Below are positions 24,894 through 34,068 of a DNA stretch of 34,068 bases, piece after piece. Each line of letters opens with the position of its first letter. Within the stretch, counting starts at the first letter, position 1. The notes under the pieces are model-generated. The model saw nothing but the letters and a program-made list of their open reading frames with translations, was not told the DNA's origin and did no database searches. Source of the stretch: CAYQTL01 sp964420405. GTDB taxonomy: Bacteria; Acidobacteriota; Thermoanaerobaculia; Thermoanaerobaculales; Sulfomarinibacteraceae. Location of the stretch: assembly GCA_964420405.1 (NCBI GenBank), contig CAYQTL010000051.1:1-34068 (forward strand), written 5' to 3'. The position numbers and the translations under genes are program-made.

Positions 24894-25595
24894 TCACCGC
24901 TGCCCACGAAGTCGCCACAGCTCGCGCGTGCCGGCCACCACGCCGGGCTCCCGACGCCGTCCCCGCGTCGCCGCAGGGCGCACAGCCACGGACCGCTCGC
25001 TCCACCGCAGCCCGAGGCGGCGGGCGTGCAGCACCAGCTCGACGAACGCCGTCGGCCCGGCCGACTCGGCGCTGACCAGCTGAGCTGCCGACAGCCGCAG
25101 CAGCCGCACCGCGCAGGTCGGATCGGTCAGCGCCAGGCCCACCAACCTGACCGTCAGCCAGCGCATCGCCCTCGAGCCGCCGGCTCCGTCGCCGTCGCGG
25201 TATCCGGCCACGAGCGCGGCGGAGCGCAGGCTCTCGAACCACCCCGGGAGACCGCGGAGGTCGTAGCGGCCCGATGCGTCGCAGGTGCAGACCACGAGAT
25301 GGCGGGCGGCGCCGAAGCCGCGCCGCAGGGCGACGCCGATCCCCATGGCGACGGGCTGGGTGAGGACCCGGATCCGCCGGTCCCGCTCGGCGAGCTCCCG
25401 CAGCAGGTGGGGCGAGGCGTCCTCCGACGCGTCGTCCACCACCACCAGCTCCCACTCCAGGGCGACCTCGTCGAGGGCCGCCACGACGTCCGCCACCGCC
25501 GCCGGCAGGGTCTCCTGGTCGTCGTGGACCGGCATGACCACCGACACCTGGGGCACCCTCCGCGTCGCGGGTCCACCGACCGGTCCGTTCACCAT
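24894..25595 (-). CDS. family-2 glycosyltransferase-like protein
   Basis: The 233-aa protein starts with the GT2 fold: QVSVVMPVHDDQETLPAAVA (about 16-35) and ELVVVDDASED (DDAS). The usual DxD metal site is in CTCDASGRYDLRGLP: the DAD-like triplet reads DAS, so the second Asp is missing unless the later Asp substitutes. The C-terminal half (SAESAGPTAFVELVLHARR) matches polyprenol-phosphate-mannose-synthase-like GT2 proteins, but no membrane span follows. ATG 25595 lies 6 nt after TACGAT and has no Shine-Dalgarno. Substrate unknown; activity uncertain. Confidence 0.8.
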   Translation of the reverse strand: MVNGPVGGPATRRVPQVSVVMPVHDDQETLPAAVADVVAALDEVALEWELVVVDDASEDASPHLLRELAERDRRIRVLTQPVAMGIGVALRRGFGAARHLVVCTCDASGRYDLRGLPGWFESLRSAALVAGYRDGDGAGGSRAMRWLTVRLVGLALTDPTCAVRLLRLSAAQLVSAESAGPTAFVELVLHARRLGLRWSERSVAVRPAATRGRRREPGVVAGTRELWRLRGQR

Positions 25596-25601
25596 GGGCA
25601 C

Positions 25602-25607
25602 ATCGTA
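25602..25607 (-). promoter_or_regulatory. -10 element of leaderless GT2-like gene
   Basis: TACGAT on the minus strand, 6 nt (GTGCCC), then ATG at 25595, in the 65-nt gap after the dehydrogenase gene. Confidence 0.5.
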
Positions 25608-25660
25608 CCTCGCCAACCCCTCGCACGTCGCCCTCCGTGAGGACACGGCGCCGGGTCGCC

Positions 25661-26620
25661 TCAACCCTGCGCGCCCCGCACCACCGGCGTTGGGGGCGTG
25701 CGGCCGTCGAGCACCGCCGCGAGGTTGCGGGCGGCGAGCTCCGCCATGGCGGCCCGGGTCTCGACGGTAGCCGAGCCCAGATGGGGCAGCAGCACGACGT
25801 CGTCGCGGGCGAGCAGGCCCGGATGGACCTCCGGCTCGTGCTCGAAGACGTCCAGCGCCGCTCCCGCGAGCCGCCCGGCCTCCAGCGCCTCGACCAGCGC
25901 CACCTCGTCGACCAGCGCGCCCCGCGCGGTGTTCACCAGGTACGCATCCCGCCTCATCCGGCCGAGCCGGCGGCGGTCGAGCAGGTGCCGGGTGTCGTCC
26001 GACAGCGGCGCGTGGAGCGACACCACGACGCTCGTCGCGAGCAGCTCGTCCAGCTCCAGGAGGACCGCGGGAGGGTCCGGATCGGCCGGGGGACGCGGGT
26101 CGGAGACGGCCACCTCCATCCCCGAGGCGAGAGCGCGGCGGGCGACCGCACGACCGATCCGTCCGTAGCCGACGATCCCGATCCGCTCGCCCTGCAGCCC
26201 GCGGCCGAGCAGCAGGTCGAGCCGCCAGCCGCGGAAGCGGCCGTCCCGCAGGAACCGGTCCGCCTCCACCAGCCGCCGGGTCACCGCCAGGACCAGGGCC
26301 CACGTCAGGTCGGCGGTCGCCTCGGTGAGCACGTCGGGGGTGTTCGTCACCCACACCCCGCGACGCCGGGCCGCCTCGAGGTCGACGTTGTCGAAGCCGA
26401 CGGCGCAGTTGGCGACCACCCGCAGCGCCGGGCAGGCCTGGAGCACACGCCCGGTCACCGGGTTGTCGAGCAGCGTCAGCAGCCCGTCGGCGGGGCGGGC
26501 GAAGGCAATCAGGTCGTCCTCGTCCCGGAGCGCCGGACCGCCGTGGACGGTCACCTCGAAGCGCTCCTCGAGAAGCTCGACCGCCCGTCCGGGGAGGGGA
26601 GAGGTCACGGCGACCCTCAT
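25661..26620 (-). CDS. D-2-hydroxyacid dehydrogenase (glyoxylate/hydroxypyruvate reductase type)
   Basis: NAD(P)-dependent oxidoreductase, 319 aa. The nucleotide-binding loop is GIVGYGRIGRAVARRAL (about 148-164). The catalytic residues are Arg in VNTARGALVDE, Glu in FEHEPEVHPG and His in LLPHLGSAT. The N-terminal substrate domain has NCAVGFDNVDLEAARRRGVW with NTPDVLTEATADLT, typical of GyaR/GhrB-like enzymes. The ATG overlaps the upstream stop as ATGA. Exact substrate (glyoxylate, hydroxypyruvate or another 2-oxo acid) cannot be told. Confidence 0.93.
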   Translation of the reverse strand: MRVAVTSPLPGRAVELLEERFEVTVHGGPALRDEDDLIAFARPADGLLTLLDNPVTGRVLQACPALRVVANCAVGFDNVDLEAARRRGVWVTNTPDVLTEATADLTWALVLAVTRRLVEADRFLRDGRFRGWRLDLLLGRGLQGERIGIVGYGRIGRAVARRALASGMEVAVSDPRPPADPDPPAVLLELDELLATSVVVSLHAPLSDDTRHLLDRRRLGRMRRDAYLVNTARGALVDEVALVEALEAGRLAGAALDVFEHEPEVHPGLLARDDVVLLPHLGSATVETRAAMAELAARNLAAVLDGRTPPTPVVRGAQG

Positions 26621-29001
26621 CGGGACGTCTCCGCGGCGAGGATGCCGGCGAGCACCCGCTCCCACGCGTCGGGCGGCGTCCCCGCGACCCGCCCGAGCTC
26701 GGCGCCGCCGGGCCCGAGGACGACCACCGTCGGCAGCCGCTGCGAGGCTCCGGCGGGAAAGAGGCGACTGTCCGGGTCGTCGAGCGGGAGCCGCATGGTG
26801 CGGTCGACGCCGACGATCCGGTGGCCGAGGTCCCTGCCGGCCGCCTCCAGCACCCGCACCAGCCGCGGCAGCTCGCGCCGCGAGTCGTCGCACCAGGTGC
26901 CGAGCACCGTCAGGAGCCGCACGCCCACGGGCGCCTCCGCGATCACGGCCATCGCCCCGGGGTCCAGGGGCTCGGCGCCGGTCGGCAGCTGCCAGCCGTC
27001 GAGCGGAGCGAGCCGCCGCCACCCCAGCTCGCCCACCATCACCGGCGGCGGCGGCGGGGGCGGCGGCCCCGACGACGCCGCCACCTCCAGAACCCGGTCG
27101 CCGACCTGGAGCCGCGTCAGCACCTCGCGGCCGGCGACCACCTCGCCGACGTTGGTGTAATGGCCCGTCAGACGGTCCGCGGGAAGCAGGGTGACGAACA
27201 GCTGGGAGCCGCCGGTGTGGGGCCCGGCGGTGGCGACGCCCACCCGCCACGAGTCGAACGGCACTCCGCTCGGCTCGTCCGGCAGGGTGAAGCCCGGCCC
27301 TCCCCACCCGTCGCCGCGGGGGTCGCCGAGCTGGACCACGAAGTTGGGCACCACCCGGTGGAGGGTCAGACCGTCGTAGAAGCCGCTCCGCGCGAGGTCG
27401 AACAGCTCCCGGGCCGTGATCGGGGCCGTGTCGGCGTCGAGCCGGATGCGGAAGGTCCCGCGGACGGTCCGGACGTCGAGCCAGTGGGGCTCGAGCCGCC
27501 ATGCGGCGAGCTCCCGGTACCACCGCTCCGGCCGCCGCGGCTGCCGCGCCAGCGGGGGCGCCTCGACACCGAGCTCCCGCGCCGCCGCCGCGACCCGTGC
27601 CGCCACGAAGGGGTCCGGGTCGGCCGCGGCCGCCGCCACGACCGCCGCACGGAGGTCGTCGCCCGCAGCCCGCAGGGCCGCCACCAGGGCGGCCGAGCGG
27701 GCCTCCGCCGCCGCGTCCGCTCGCCACCGGCGGGCGAGCGCGAGCAGCCCGTCCGGCTCGAGCGGGGTCCTCGCGTGCACCGCCTCGAGCGCCGCGGCGC
27801 GGACGACCGGGTCCGGGTCTCCGTCGACGACCGCCCGGAGCTGCAACGCGGCCCCCACGGAGGCGGCCGTCTCGACCCACGCCAGGCGCACCGCCGGCGC
27901 CGGGTCCGACCGGGCGGCGTCGCGGATCCGGGCGGCCCGGTCGCCGTCCAGCCACGCCGCGGCCCGGACCGCGGCCACACGCCGCCAGCTCTCCTCGGCG
28001 CCGGCCCACTCGGCGACGAGCTCCACCGCGCCGTCGGCCGCGCGCCGGGCGAGAGCGACGGCCGCCTCCGCGGCGAGCCACGGCTCGGCATCGGCCGCGA
28101 GCCGCCGGAGCACCACGTCCCCGCCGACGCCGGGTCGCGCCGCCGCCGCTCGCACCGACGCCACCGCCAGGTGCGGATCGGCCGACGTCCAGCTCGCCGC
28201 GACGGCGGCCGCGGCCGCCTCGGTCAGAGCGAGCTCCGGGCGGGCCGCCAGCACCGTGCAGGCCGCCGTCCGGACCCGCCCATCGGGGTCCTCGAGGGCG
28301 GTCGAGAGGAGGGTCCCGAGGGCGGGCGGCAGCGACCCGGAACGGAACCCGCCGAGAGCCGTGGCGCGGATCACCGGCTCGACGTCGGCGGCGAGCTGCA
28401 GCAGCGGGGGGCCGCGGGAGGCGTCGCCGCTGCGGGCCAGGCCCGCGGCGGCCGCCCGCCGCAGCCGCGGGTCCGCGGCGGCGGCCCAGCCGCCGGCGAA
28501 CGTCTCCCAACGTCCGTCCCCGAGCCGCCAGAGATGGCCGAGGGCGGTCTCGAGCACCGCCGGCGAGCGCTCGTGGGCGAGGGCCTCGAGCAGCTCGGCC
28601 GCCGCCTCCGGACCGCCGTGGCACGCCGCCCACGCCGCCGCCTGCCGCACCACCGGCGTCGGGTCGGCGAGGCCGGCGAGCGCGGTCCCGAGACCGGGCT
28701 CGCCGATCCGGCCGGCGGCGAGCATCGCCAGCTCGCGCACCGCCGGCGACGGGTCCCGGGCGTACAGCGCGACCACCGGCAGAAGATCGGGGGCGGCCAG
28801 GGACGCCAACGTTCGCGCGGCCTCGACCCGCGCCGCCAGATGGATGTCGCGGCTCAGGCGCAGCATGGCCCGCGGCTCGACCGTGCGCCCGTCACGGTGC
28901 AGGTACAGGTAGCCGAGACGGTCCTCGACCCCGCTGCCGGCGACGGGAAATGTCGCCAGCAGCACGACCACGGCGACGGCGGTGCGAGGCCTGGTCGCCA
29001 T
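26617..29001 (-). CDS. HEAT-repeat / cyclophilin / thioredoxin-like fusion protein
   Basis: A 794-aa three-part protein, probably exported. Residues about 1-25 form a signal peptide (VAVVVLLATFPVAGSGV). From about 45 to 470 there are roughly a dozen HEAT repeats (AARVEAARTLASLA; SPAVRELAMLAAGRIG; PTPVVRQAAAWAA). A cyclophilin-type prolyl isomerase follows at about 500-645 with GLTLHRVVPNFVVQLGDP, GGSQLFVTLLP and GHYTNVGEV, so the key Arg, Phe, Gln and His are kept. After SGPPPPPPPP comes a thioredoxin-like domain (about 690-794) with TWCDDSRRELPRL (CxxS) and the cis-Pro LPTVVVL. The ATG overlaps the upstream stop (TGATG); a GTG one codon earlier is possible. It is likely a periplasmic folding factor. 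Confidence 0.92.
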   Translation of the reverse strand: MATRPRTAVAVVVLLATFPVAGSGVEDRLGYLYLHRDGRTVEPRAMLRLSRDIHLAARVEAARTLASLAAPDLLPVVALYARDPSPAVRELAMLAAGRIGEPGLGTALAGLADPTPVVRQAAAWAACHGGPEAAAELLEALAHERSPAVLETALGHLWRLGDGRWETFAGGWAAAADPRLRRAAAAGLARSGDASRGPPLLQLAADVEPVIRATALGGFRSGSLPPALGTLLSTALEDPDGRVRTAACTVLAARPELALTEAAAAAVAASWTSADPHLAVASVRAAAARPGVGGDVVLRRLAADAEPWLAAEAAVALARRAADGAVELVAEWAGAEESWRRVAAVRAAAWLDGDRAARIRDAARSDPAPAVRLAWVETAASVGAALQLRAVVDGDPDPVVRAAALEAVHARTPLEPDGLLALARRWRADAAAEARSAALVAALRAAGDDLRAAVVAAAAADPDPFVAARVAAAARELGVEAPPLARQPRRPERWYRELAAWRLEPHWLDVRTVRGTFRIRLDADTAPITARELFDLARSGFYDGLTLHRVVPNFVVQLGDPRGDGWGGPGFTLPDEPSGVPFDSWRVGVATAGPHTGGSQLFVTLLPADRLTGHYTNVGEVVAGREVLTRLQVGDRVLEVAASSGPPPPPPPPVMVGELGWRRLAPLDGWQLPTGAEPLDPGAMAVIAEAPVGVRLLTVLGTWCDDSRRELPRLVRVLEAAGRDLGHRIVGVDRTMRLPLDDPDSRLFPAGASQRLPTVVVLGPGGAELGRVAGTPPDAWERVLAGILAAETSR

Positions 29002-29756
29002 CACGCCCCGTACAGCAGGCGGTCGCCGAGGATCGGCGGCAGCCCCGCCTGGACGATCCGGCGCCGTGCCGACGCCGCCCGGTAGCTCACCCGGTACACG
29101 TGCACCCGCCCGTGCACATCGTCGTACAGGGCGTAGGCCGCCCGCGGGTCCCGGTCCCGCGGCTGCCCGACCGAGCCGGGGTTGAGCAGGTAGCGGCAGC
29201 CGGCCTCGAGGTCCACCGTGAGCCGCGGGCCCGACAGCAGCTGGACGGAGATCTCAGCGCCGTCGTCCGTGGGCCGCTGCGTGAACAGGGAGGGAACATG
29301 GGTGTGGCCGAAGAAGACCAGGCGGTGCGGCAAAGCACGGAACCCGAGGTGGGCGTCGGCGGCGGAGAAGATGTAGCTGTCCTCGTCGGCGGCCGAGCCG
29401 TGGCAGATCGCGGTGTCGTCGTCCAGTGCCACCGGCCCTTCGGGCAGCTCACGGAGGTAGTCCAGGTTTCGGGGCTCCAGGCGGTCGAGCGTCCACCGCG
29501 CCGCCTGGAGGGCATAGCTGTTGAAGAACTCGCCGCTGTCGAGGCCTGCGCACACCCGGTCGTGGTTGCCCCGCACGGCGATCGCCGGCGGGCGGAGCGT
29601 CCGCAACCACTCCAGGACGCGGTTCGGCGACGCGCCGTAGCCGACGGCGTCGCCGAGAAAGACCACCCGGTCGTACCGCTTGCGCCGGACGTGGTGCAGC
29701 ACCGCCTCGAGCGCCTGCCAGTTGGCGTGGACGTCGCTGAGGATCAGGTACCGCAC
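29001..29756 (-). CDS. YfcE/MJ0936-like metallophosphoesterase
   Basis: The 251-aa cytosolic protein has every calcineurin-like block: LILSDVHANWQAL (about 4-16), FLGDAVGYGASP (about 33), VRGNHDRVC (about 61), ICHGSA, and FFGHTHVPSLF (about 146). LNPGSVGQPRDRDPRAAY is typical of the YfcE-like group. These act on phosphodiesters or bis-nucleotides; the substrate is open. GTG 29756 lies inside the end of aroK (13-nt overlap), so the two are coupled. Confidence 0.88.
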   Translation of the reverse strand: MRYLILSDVHANWQALEAVLHHVRRKRYDRVVFLGDAVGYGASPNRVLEWLRTLRPPAIAVRGNHDRVCAGLDSGEFFNSYALQAARWTLDRLEPRNLDYLRELPEGPVALDDDTAICHGSAADEDSYIFSAADAHLGFRALPHRLVFFGHTHVPSLFTQRPTDDGAEISVQLLSGPRLTVDLEAGCRYLLNPGSVGQPRDRDPRAAYALYDDVHGRVHVYRVSYRAASARRRIVQAGLPPILGDRLLYGA

Positions 29757-30271
29757 GGGACCTCCGCCAGCGCGGCGCGGACCCTCCCGGCGACCACGGC
29801 CGCCGACTCGCCGGCGCCGACGCTGACCGCCACGTCCGCCCGACGGTAGTCCGCGAGCCGGGACGCGAGCAGCCCACGGGTGGCATCGTGATCCAGCAGC
29901 TTCGGCCGCCCACCGCCGGCGGCCTCGAGCCGCCGCCACAGGACCGGCCACGGGACGTCGAGGAAGACGGCCACCGCGCCGGCGGCGGCCGCCACCGCGC
30001 GGTTGTCCGGCGCGCACCAGGCCCCGCCTCCCGCCGCCACCACCGTCGGGGGACCGGCGAGCACGGCCCGCAGGGCCTCCTGCTCGGCGGCGCGGAACGC
30101 GTCCTCGCCGTCGCGCCGGAACACCTCGGCGACCGACGTGCCGAGCCGGCGCTCGACCTCCTCGTCGAGGTCGACGAACGGCCTCCCGAGCAGCGGCGCG
30201 AGCGCCCGCCCGACGGCGGACTTGCCGGCGCCCATGAACCCCACCAGGATGACCGAGGACACGGGTGTCAT
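29744..30271 (-). CDS. aroK: shikimate kinase
   Basis: Phosphorylates shikimate in the chorismate pathway, 175 aa. Walker A is VGFMGAGKSAVGRALA (about 10-25), followed by FVDLDEEVERRLGTSVAEVFRRDGE (Asp and Arg of the shikimate site), VAAGGGAW (GGG loop) and RRADVAVSVGAGE at the end, all standard. ATG 30271 is the conventional start; GTG three codons later (30262) is attractive because TACCAT (30275-30270) would end 7 nt before it, the leaderless pattern seen at other genes. First gene of the run aroK-phosphoesterase-HEAT fusion-dehydrogenase. Confidence 0.93.
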   Translation of the reverse strand: MTPVSSVILVGFMGAGKSAVGRALAPLLGRPFVDLDEEVERRLGTSVAEVFRRDGEDAFRAAEQEALRAVLAGPPTVVAAGGGAWCAPDNRAVAAAAGAVAVFLDVPWPVLWRRLEAAGGGRPKLLDHDATRGLLASRLADYRRADVAVSVGAGESAAVVAGRVRAALAEVPCGT

Positions 30272-30321
30272 GGTACCACCGGGGCGGCGTGAGCACCGGC
30301 GGCGCCACAACGCGCCGGCTT

Positions 30322-30373
30322 CCGTTCCCGGTCCCGACCCCGATGTCGCGGTCGGGAACGGGCACGGGATCGG
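30322..30373. repeat. hairpin-forming repeat with CGGGATCGG
   Basis: CCGTTCCCG (30322-30330) pairs with CGGGAACGG (30353-30361), and TCCCGACC (30332-30339) pairs with GGTCGGGA (30350-30357). CGGGATCGG follows at 30365-30373. It lies in the 130-nt gap between accC and aroK and could work as a terminator-like or REP-like element. Confidence 0.6.
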
Positions 30374-30401
30374 AGCGACCCCACACCGGGGCCACGTCCG
30401 C

Positions 30402-31749
<1,348 letters not shown>

Positions 31750-31752
31750 CGG

Positions 31753-32244
<492 letters not shown>

Positions 32245-32258
32245 GCTGGGGTTTCACC

Positions 32259-32612
32259 TCAGAGGAACTCGGTGTACAGGCGCTCCCGGGTCAGCCGGCT
32301 CAGCATCCGCGCCTTGCCGACCGAGCCGTCGCGGCTCATGACGAGCACCAGGAAGTAGCCGCCGGCGATCGCCGTCAGGATGACGACCGCCTCTTCGGCG
32401 AAGATCGAGAGCTGCTCCAGGCTGCCGTGCCGGAACTCGCGGCCGGCCTGGTCGACGTCGCGCAGCACGTTGGCGTACTCGGCGCCGAGCTCCTCGAGCA
32501 TGCGGTCCCGCGGCTCGGTCAGCACCGGGATGCCGTCCGGGTCGATGACCGCACCACCCCGGGCTCCCGGGCAGCGGTCGAGCAGGGATCGGACCTCCGA
32601 CTCGAAGCTCAC
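32259..32612 (-). CDS. roadblock/LC7-domain protein
   Basis: The 117-aa single-domain protein fits the roadblock/LC7 (MglB-like) fold: LLDRCPGARGGAVIDPDGIPV at the N-terminus, a central helix (ANVLRDVDQAGREFRHGSLE) and FAEEAVVILTAIAGGYFLVLVM with SVGKARMLSRL. Such proteins regulate small Ras-like GTPases or polarity and motility complexes. No GTPase gene is visible nearby. The GTG overlaps the TPR gene stop as GTGA, and accB follows after 14 nt. Confidence 0.87.
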   Translation of the reverse strand: MSFESEVRSLLDRCPGARGGAVIDPDGIPVLTEPRDRMLEELGAEYANVLRDVDQAGREFRHGSLEQLSIFAEEAVVILTAIAGGYFLVLVMSRDGSVGKARMLSRLTRERLYTEFL

Positions 32613-33874
32613 GTCGATCGCTCCGAGCCAAGTCTAACGGTGTCGAGCCACCGCCGCAATGCGACCACCCTGGCCATCTCGGGCCGGGGCACCCGCTCGG
32701 TGATCGCAGGCTCGGCCCGCGCGCTGCGCAGCGCGAGCAGCATCGAGCGGGCCTCCTGGTGGTCGGGGTCCCGCTCGAGGACGCCGAGCAGGGTCCGCTC
32801 CGCCAGGTCGCGGTCGCCCTGCTGGAGGGCGAGCCGCGCCAGCGTCATCGTCGGCAGCGGCAGCTCGTCCGCCAGCTCGTCCCGCTCCTCCTCGTCCTCG
32901 GGCTCCCCGTCGCCCGCCTCCGGCCCCGACCACGTCTCGGGCCCGATCCGGGGCTGCCCCTGTCGGAGATCCCGCGGAACCTCGTCGATCACATCGTCGT
33001 CGACCTCGAGGCCCACCTCGTCGTCGTCCGCGGCGGCCGCGTCGATCGGCACGGTCTGCCGCGTGTCGCGAGCGTCCTCCGCCACGACCGTGTCCTCGAG
33101 GTCCTCTTCGAGTGCCTCGGCGGCGCCGTGCGCGACCACCTCGGAGGTCGCCTCGGCGCCCTCGAGCAGCGCCGGATCCTCCTCGGCCTTCCCGAACACG
33201 TCCTCCCGGGACGCCGGCGTCTCCCGGAGGATCTCGTCCTCCGCCCCTTGCCCGATGTCGGGATCGGCTCCGAGCCGATCCCGAGATCGGGTGAAGACGT
33301 CCTCGCCCAGCTCCCACACCCCCGTGTCCCCCGCCGGCGCGACCGCGAACGGGTCCTCGTCCGACACCGTCACGACGGCAGGCGGCGGGCGCCGCGCCGG
33401 GCGGGGCCTGGCCGGGGGCGGCGGCTCCGCCGGCGCGGGGGCACGGTCGGGACCCTCGAGCATGCCGCGTGCGGACAGCTCCGCCTCGACCGCGGCGATG
33501 CGCTCGTCGAGGGAGTCGCCGCCGGGAGCGAGCACCCGCGCGAGCTTGAGGGCCTTGACCGCCCGCACCCAGTCGCCGCGGCGCGCGGCGATGTCGCCGA
33601 TGGACCTCGCCGCGACCGAGTTCTCGGGATCCAGCTCCAGCGCGCGGGCGAACGCCTTCTCGGCGTCCTCGGGCTGGCCTGCGCCGTTCAGCGCGCGCCC
33701 GAGCGCGACCCACGCCGCCACGTACCGCGGGTGGTGGCCGAGGCCAGTGCGCAGCACCTCGACCGCCTCCTCGAGCTCCCCCTCCCGGCGCAGGATCTCG
33801 CCGAGCTGGTAGAACACCCGCGACTCGGGCTCCTCCCGGAGGCGGTAGCGCAGCTGCTGGATGCGGTAGTCCAT
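32609..33874 (-). CDS. TPR protein with acidic linker
   Basis: The 421-aa protein has about three TPR units at residues 15-125 (RVFYQLGEILRREGELEEAV; YVAAWVALGRALNGAGQPED; AARSIGDIAARRGDWVRAVK). A long disordered Pro- and Asp/Glu-rich linker covers about 145-335, and another TPR pair follows at about 340-390 (TLARLALQQGDRDLAERTL). The linker contains a CGGGATCGG palindrome at DNA level, encoding FTRSRDRLGADPDIG. ATG 33874 has TATAAT 6 nt upstream and no Shine-Dalgarno. It heads an operon with roadblock, accB and accC; it may be a scaffold for the roadblock protein. Confidence 0.87.
   Translation of the reverse strand: MDYRIQQLRYRLREEPESRVFYQLGEILRREGELEEAVEVLRTGLGHHPRYVAAWVALGRALNGAGQPEDAEKAFARALELDPENSVAARSIGDIAARRGDWVRAVKALKLARVLAPGGDSLDERIAAVEAELSARGMLEGPDRAPAPAEPPPPARPRPARRPPPAVVTVSDEDPFAVAPAGDTGVWELGEDVFTRSRDRLGADPDIGQGAEDEILRETPASREDVFGKAEEDPALLEGAEATSEVVAHGAAEALEEDLEDTVVAEDARDTRQTVPIDAAAADDDEVGLEVDDDVIDEVPRDLRQGQPRIGPETWSGPEAGDGEPEDEEERDELADELPLPTMTLARLALQQGDRDLAERTLLGVLERDPDHQEARSMLLALRSARAEPAITERVPRPEMARVVALRRWLDTVRLGSERST
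33258..33284. repeat. 27-nt palindrome of CGGGATCGG family inside TPR gene
   Basis: TCGGGATCGGCTC (33258-33270) and GAGCCGATCCCGA (33272-33284) are perfect inverted copies around one base. Further CCCGATGTCGG and GAGATCGGG flank it. The reading frame stays open through it. Confidence 0.75.
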
Positions 33875-33880
33875 CGAGGC

Positions 33881-33886
33881 ATTATA
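33881..33886 (-). promoter_or_regulatory. -10 element of leaderless TPR-acc operon
   Basis: A perfect TATAAT on the minus strand, 6 nt (GCCTCG), then ATG at 33874. The -35 position lies inside the hairpin at 33890-33912, which has no TTGACA-like sequence. Confidence 0.6.
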
Positions 33887-33889
33887 ACC

Positions 33890-33912
33890 GGCCGGGCCTC
33901 GGAGGCCCGGCC
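33890..33912 (-). terminator. strong hairpin after ASH-domain gene
   Basis: GGCCGGGCCT (33890-33899) and AGGCCCGGCC (33903-33912) form a 10-bp GC stem with a 3-nt loop, 39 nt past the stop at 33952. On the minus strand it is followed by GGTTATAAT, so the terminator and the next gene's -10 abut. Confidence 0.6.
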
Positions 33913-33951
33913 GATAGAGTCCAGGACGTCAACGTGCAGGGGCGTCGCGCA

Positions 33952-34068
33952 CTACGGCGCCTCGGCCCCTTGCAGGTTGATGGTGATGGACGGCTCGTCG
34001 GGGTCGTTGGACGTGATGGTGATCGAGCCCGTCTGGGTCAGGCCGTCGTCGGTCACCGGGCAGAACTC
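33952..34068 (-). CDS. C-terminal end of an ASH / choice-of-anchor-D type protein (partial)
   Basis: The last 38 codons of a gene running in from the right edge can be read on the minus strand, ending at TAG 33954-33952. The peptide includes GLTQTGSITITSNDPDEPSI and ends TINLQGAEAP. The pattern G-x-I-x-I-T-S-N-D-P-x-x-P-x-x-x-I-x-L-x-G is the hallmark of ASH (ASPM-SPD2-Hydin) or choice-of-anchor-D beta-sandwich repeats in bacterial secreted proteins. The rest of the protein is outside the window, so its overall role is unknown. Confidence 0.75.
   Translation of the reverse strand, partial: EFCPVTDDGLTQTGSITITSNDPDEPSITINLQGAEAP

Noticed and set aside
25661..28633. A 990-codon minus-strand open frame
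   Set aside because: Its last third is the real dehydrogenase; the upstream part is an out-of-frame shadow of the HEAT-cyclophilin fusion.
26821..29849. Very long plus-strand open frames opposite the HEAT gene
   Set aside because: Antisense shadows with Arg/Pro/His-rich low complexity; the minus-strand gene has clear domains.

Overview
The window is a GC-rich chromosomal segment (about 70% GC by eye) from a diderm bacterium. It carries tolQ-tolR-tonB/tolA-like-tolB, plsC, a 16S 5' end and many roadblock/TPR/HEAT/zinc-ribbon proteins typical of Acidobacteriota-like genomes. The short 16S piece and overall gene style would fit Thermoanaerobaculia or a relative, but I cannot prove that without a search. 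I see no phage, transposon or CRISPR array. The contig looks like a metagenome assembly: it has a 10-N gap inside accC and an abrupt AT-rich tail at the very start, inside the 16S gene.

Layout. 1-764: 5' end of 16S rRNA (minus) with leader, boxA-like site, tandem TTGACA promoters and two upstream terminators. 764-1701: purN and tRNA-Phe (minus). 1750-4974: tolQ, tolR, a TonB/TolA-like protein and tolB (plus), without pal. 5072-9878: a zinc-ribbon protein, an MFS transporter, a Tat-type metallophosphoesterase and a GT-C-like membrane protein (plus). 10024-13219 (minus): a tightly coupled operon of 70-aa zinc protein, a glutamate-1-semialdehyde-aminotransferase-like protein lacking the PLP lysine, hflX and fmdB. 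13279-20945 (plus): tRNA(CAU), tilS, an HPRT-like protein with lost catalytic acids, ftsH, folP, cdaA, cdaR and glmM. These link tRNA modification, proteolysis, folate, c-di-AMP and cell-wall precursors. 21076-24709: alpha/beta hydrolase, plsC, the Fe-S carrier apbC and a one-span membrane protein. 24894-30271 (minus): aroK, metallophosphoesterase, a HEAT-cyclophilin-thioredoxin-like fusion, a 2-hydroxyacid dehydrogenase and a GT2-like protein. 30402-33874 (minus): TPR protein, roadblock/LC7 protein, accB and accC. 33952-34068: the C-terminal end of an ASH / choice-of-anchor-D type protein.

Two themes stand out. First, promoter architecture: stable RNA genes have TTGACA-17 bp-TANNNT promoters, while at least seven protein genes have a -10 hexamer ending 6-8 nt before the start codon with no Shine-Dalgarno, the signature of leaderless mRNAs. 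Second, conserved operons hold enzyme homologues whose catalytic residues are gone (the aminotransferase-like protein beside hflX, and the HPRT-like protein between tilS and ftsH), suggesting regulatory or structural roles. A dispersed CGGGATCGG repeat also occurs in several intergenic gaps and once, as a 27-nt palindrome, inside the TPR gene.
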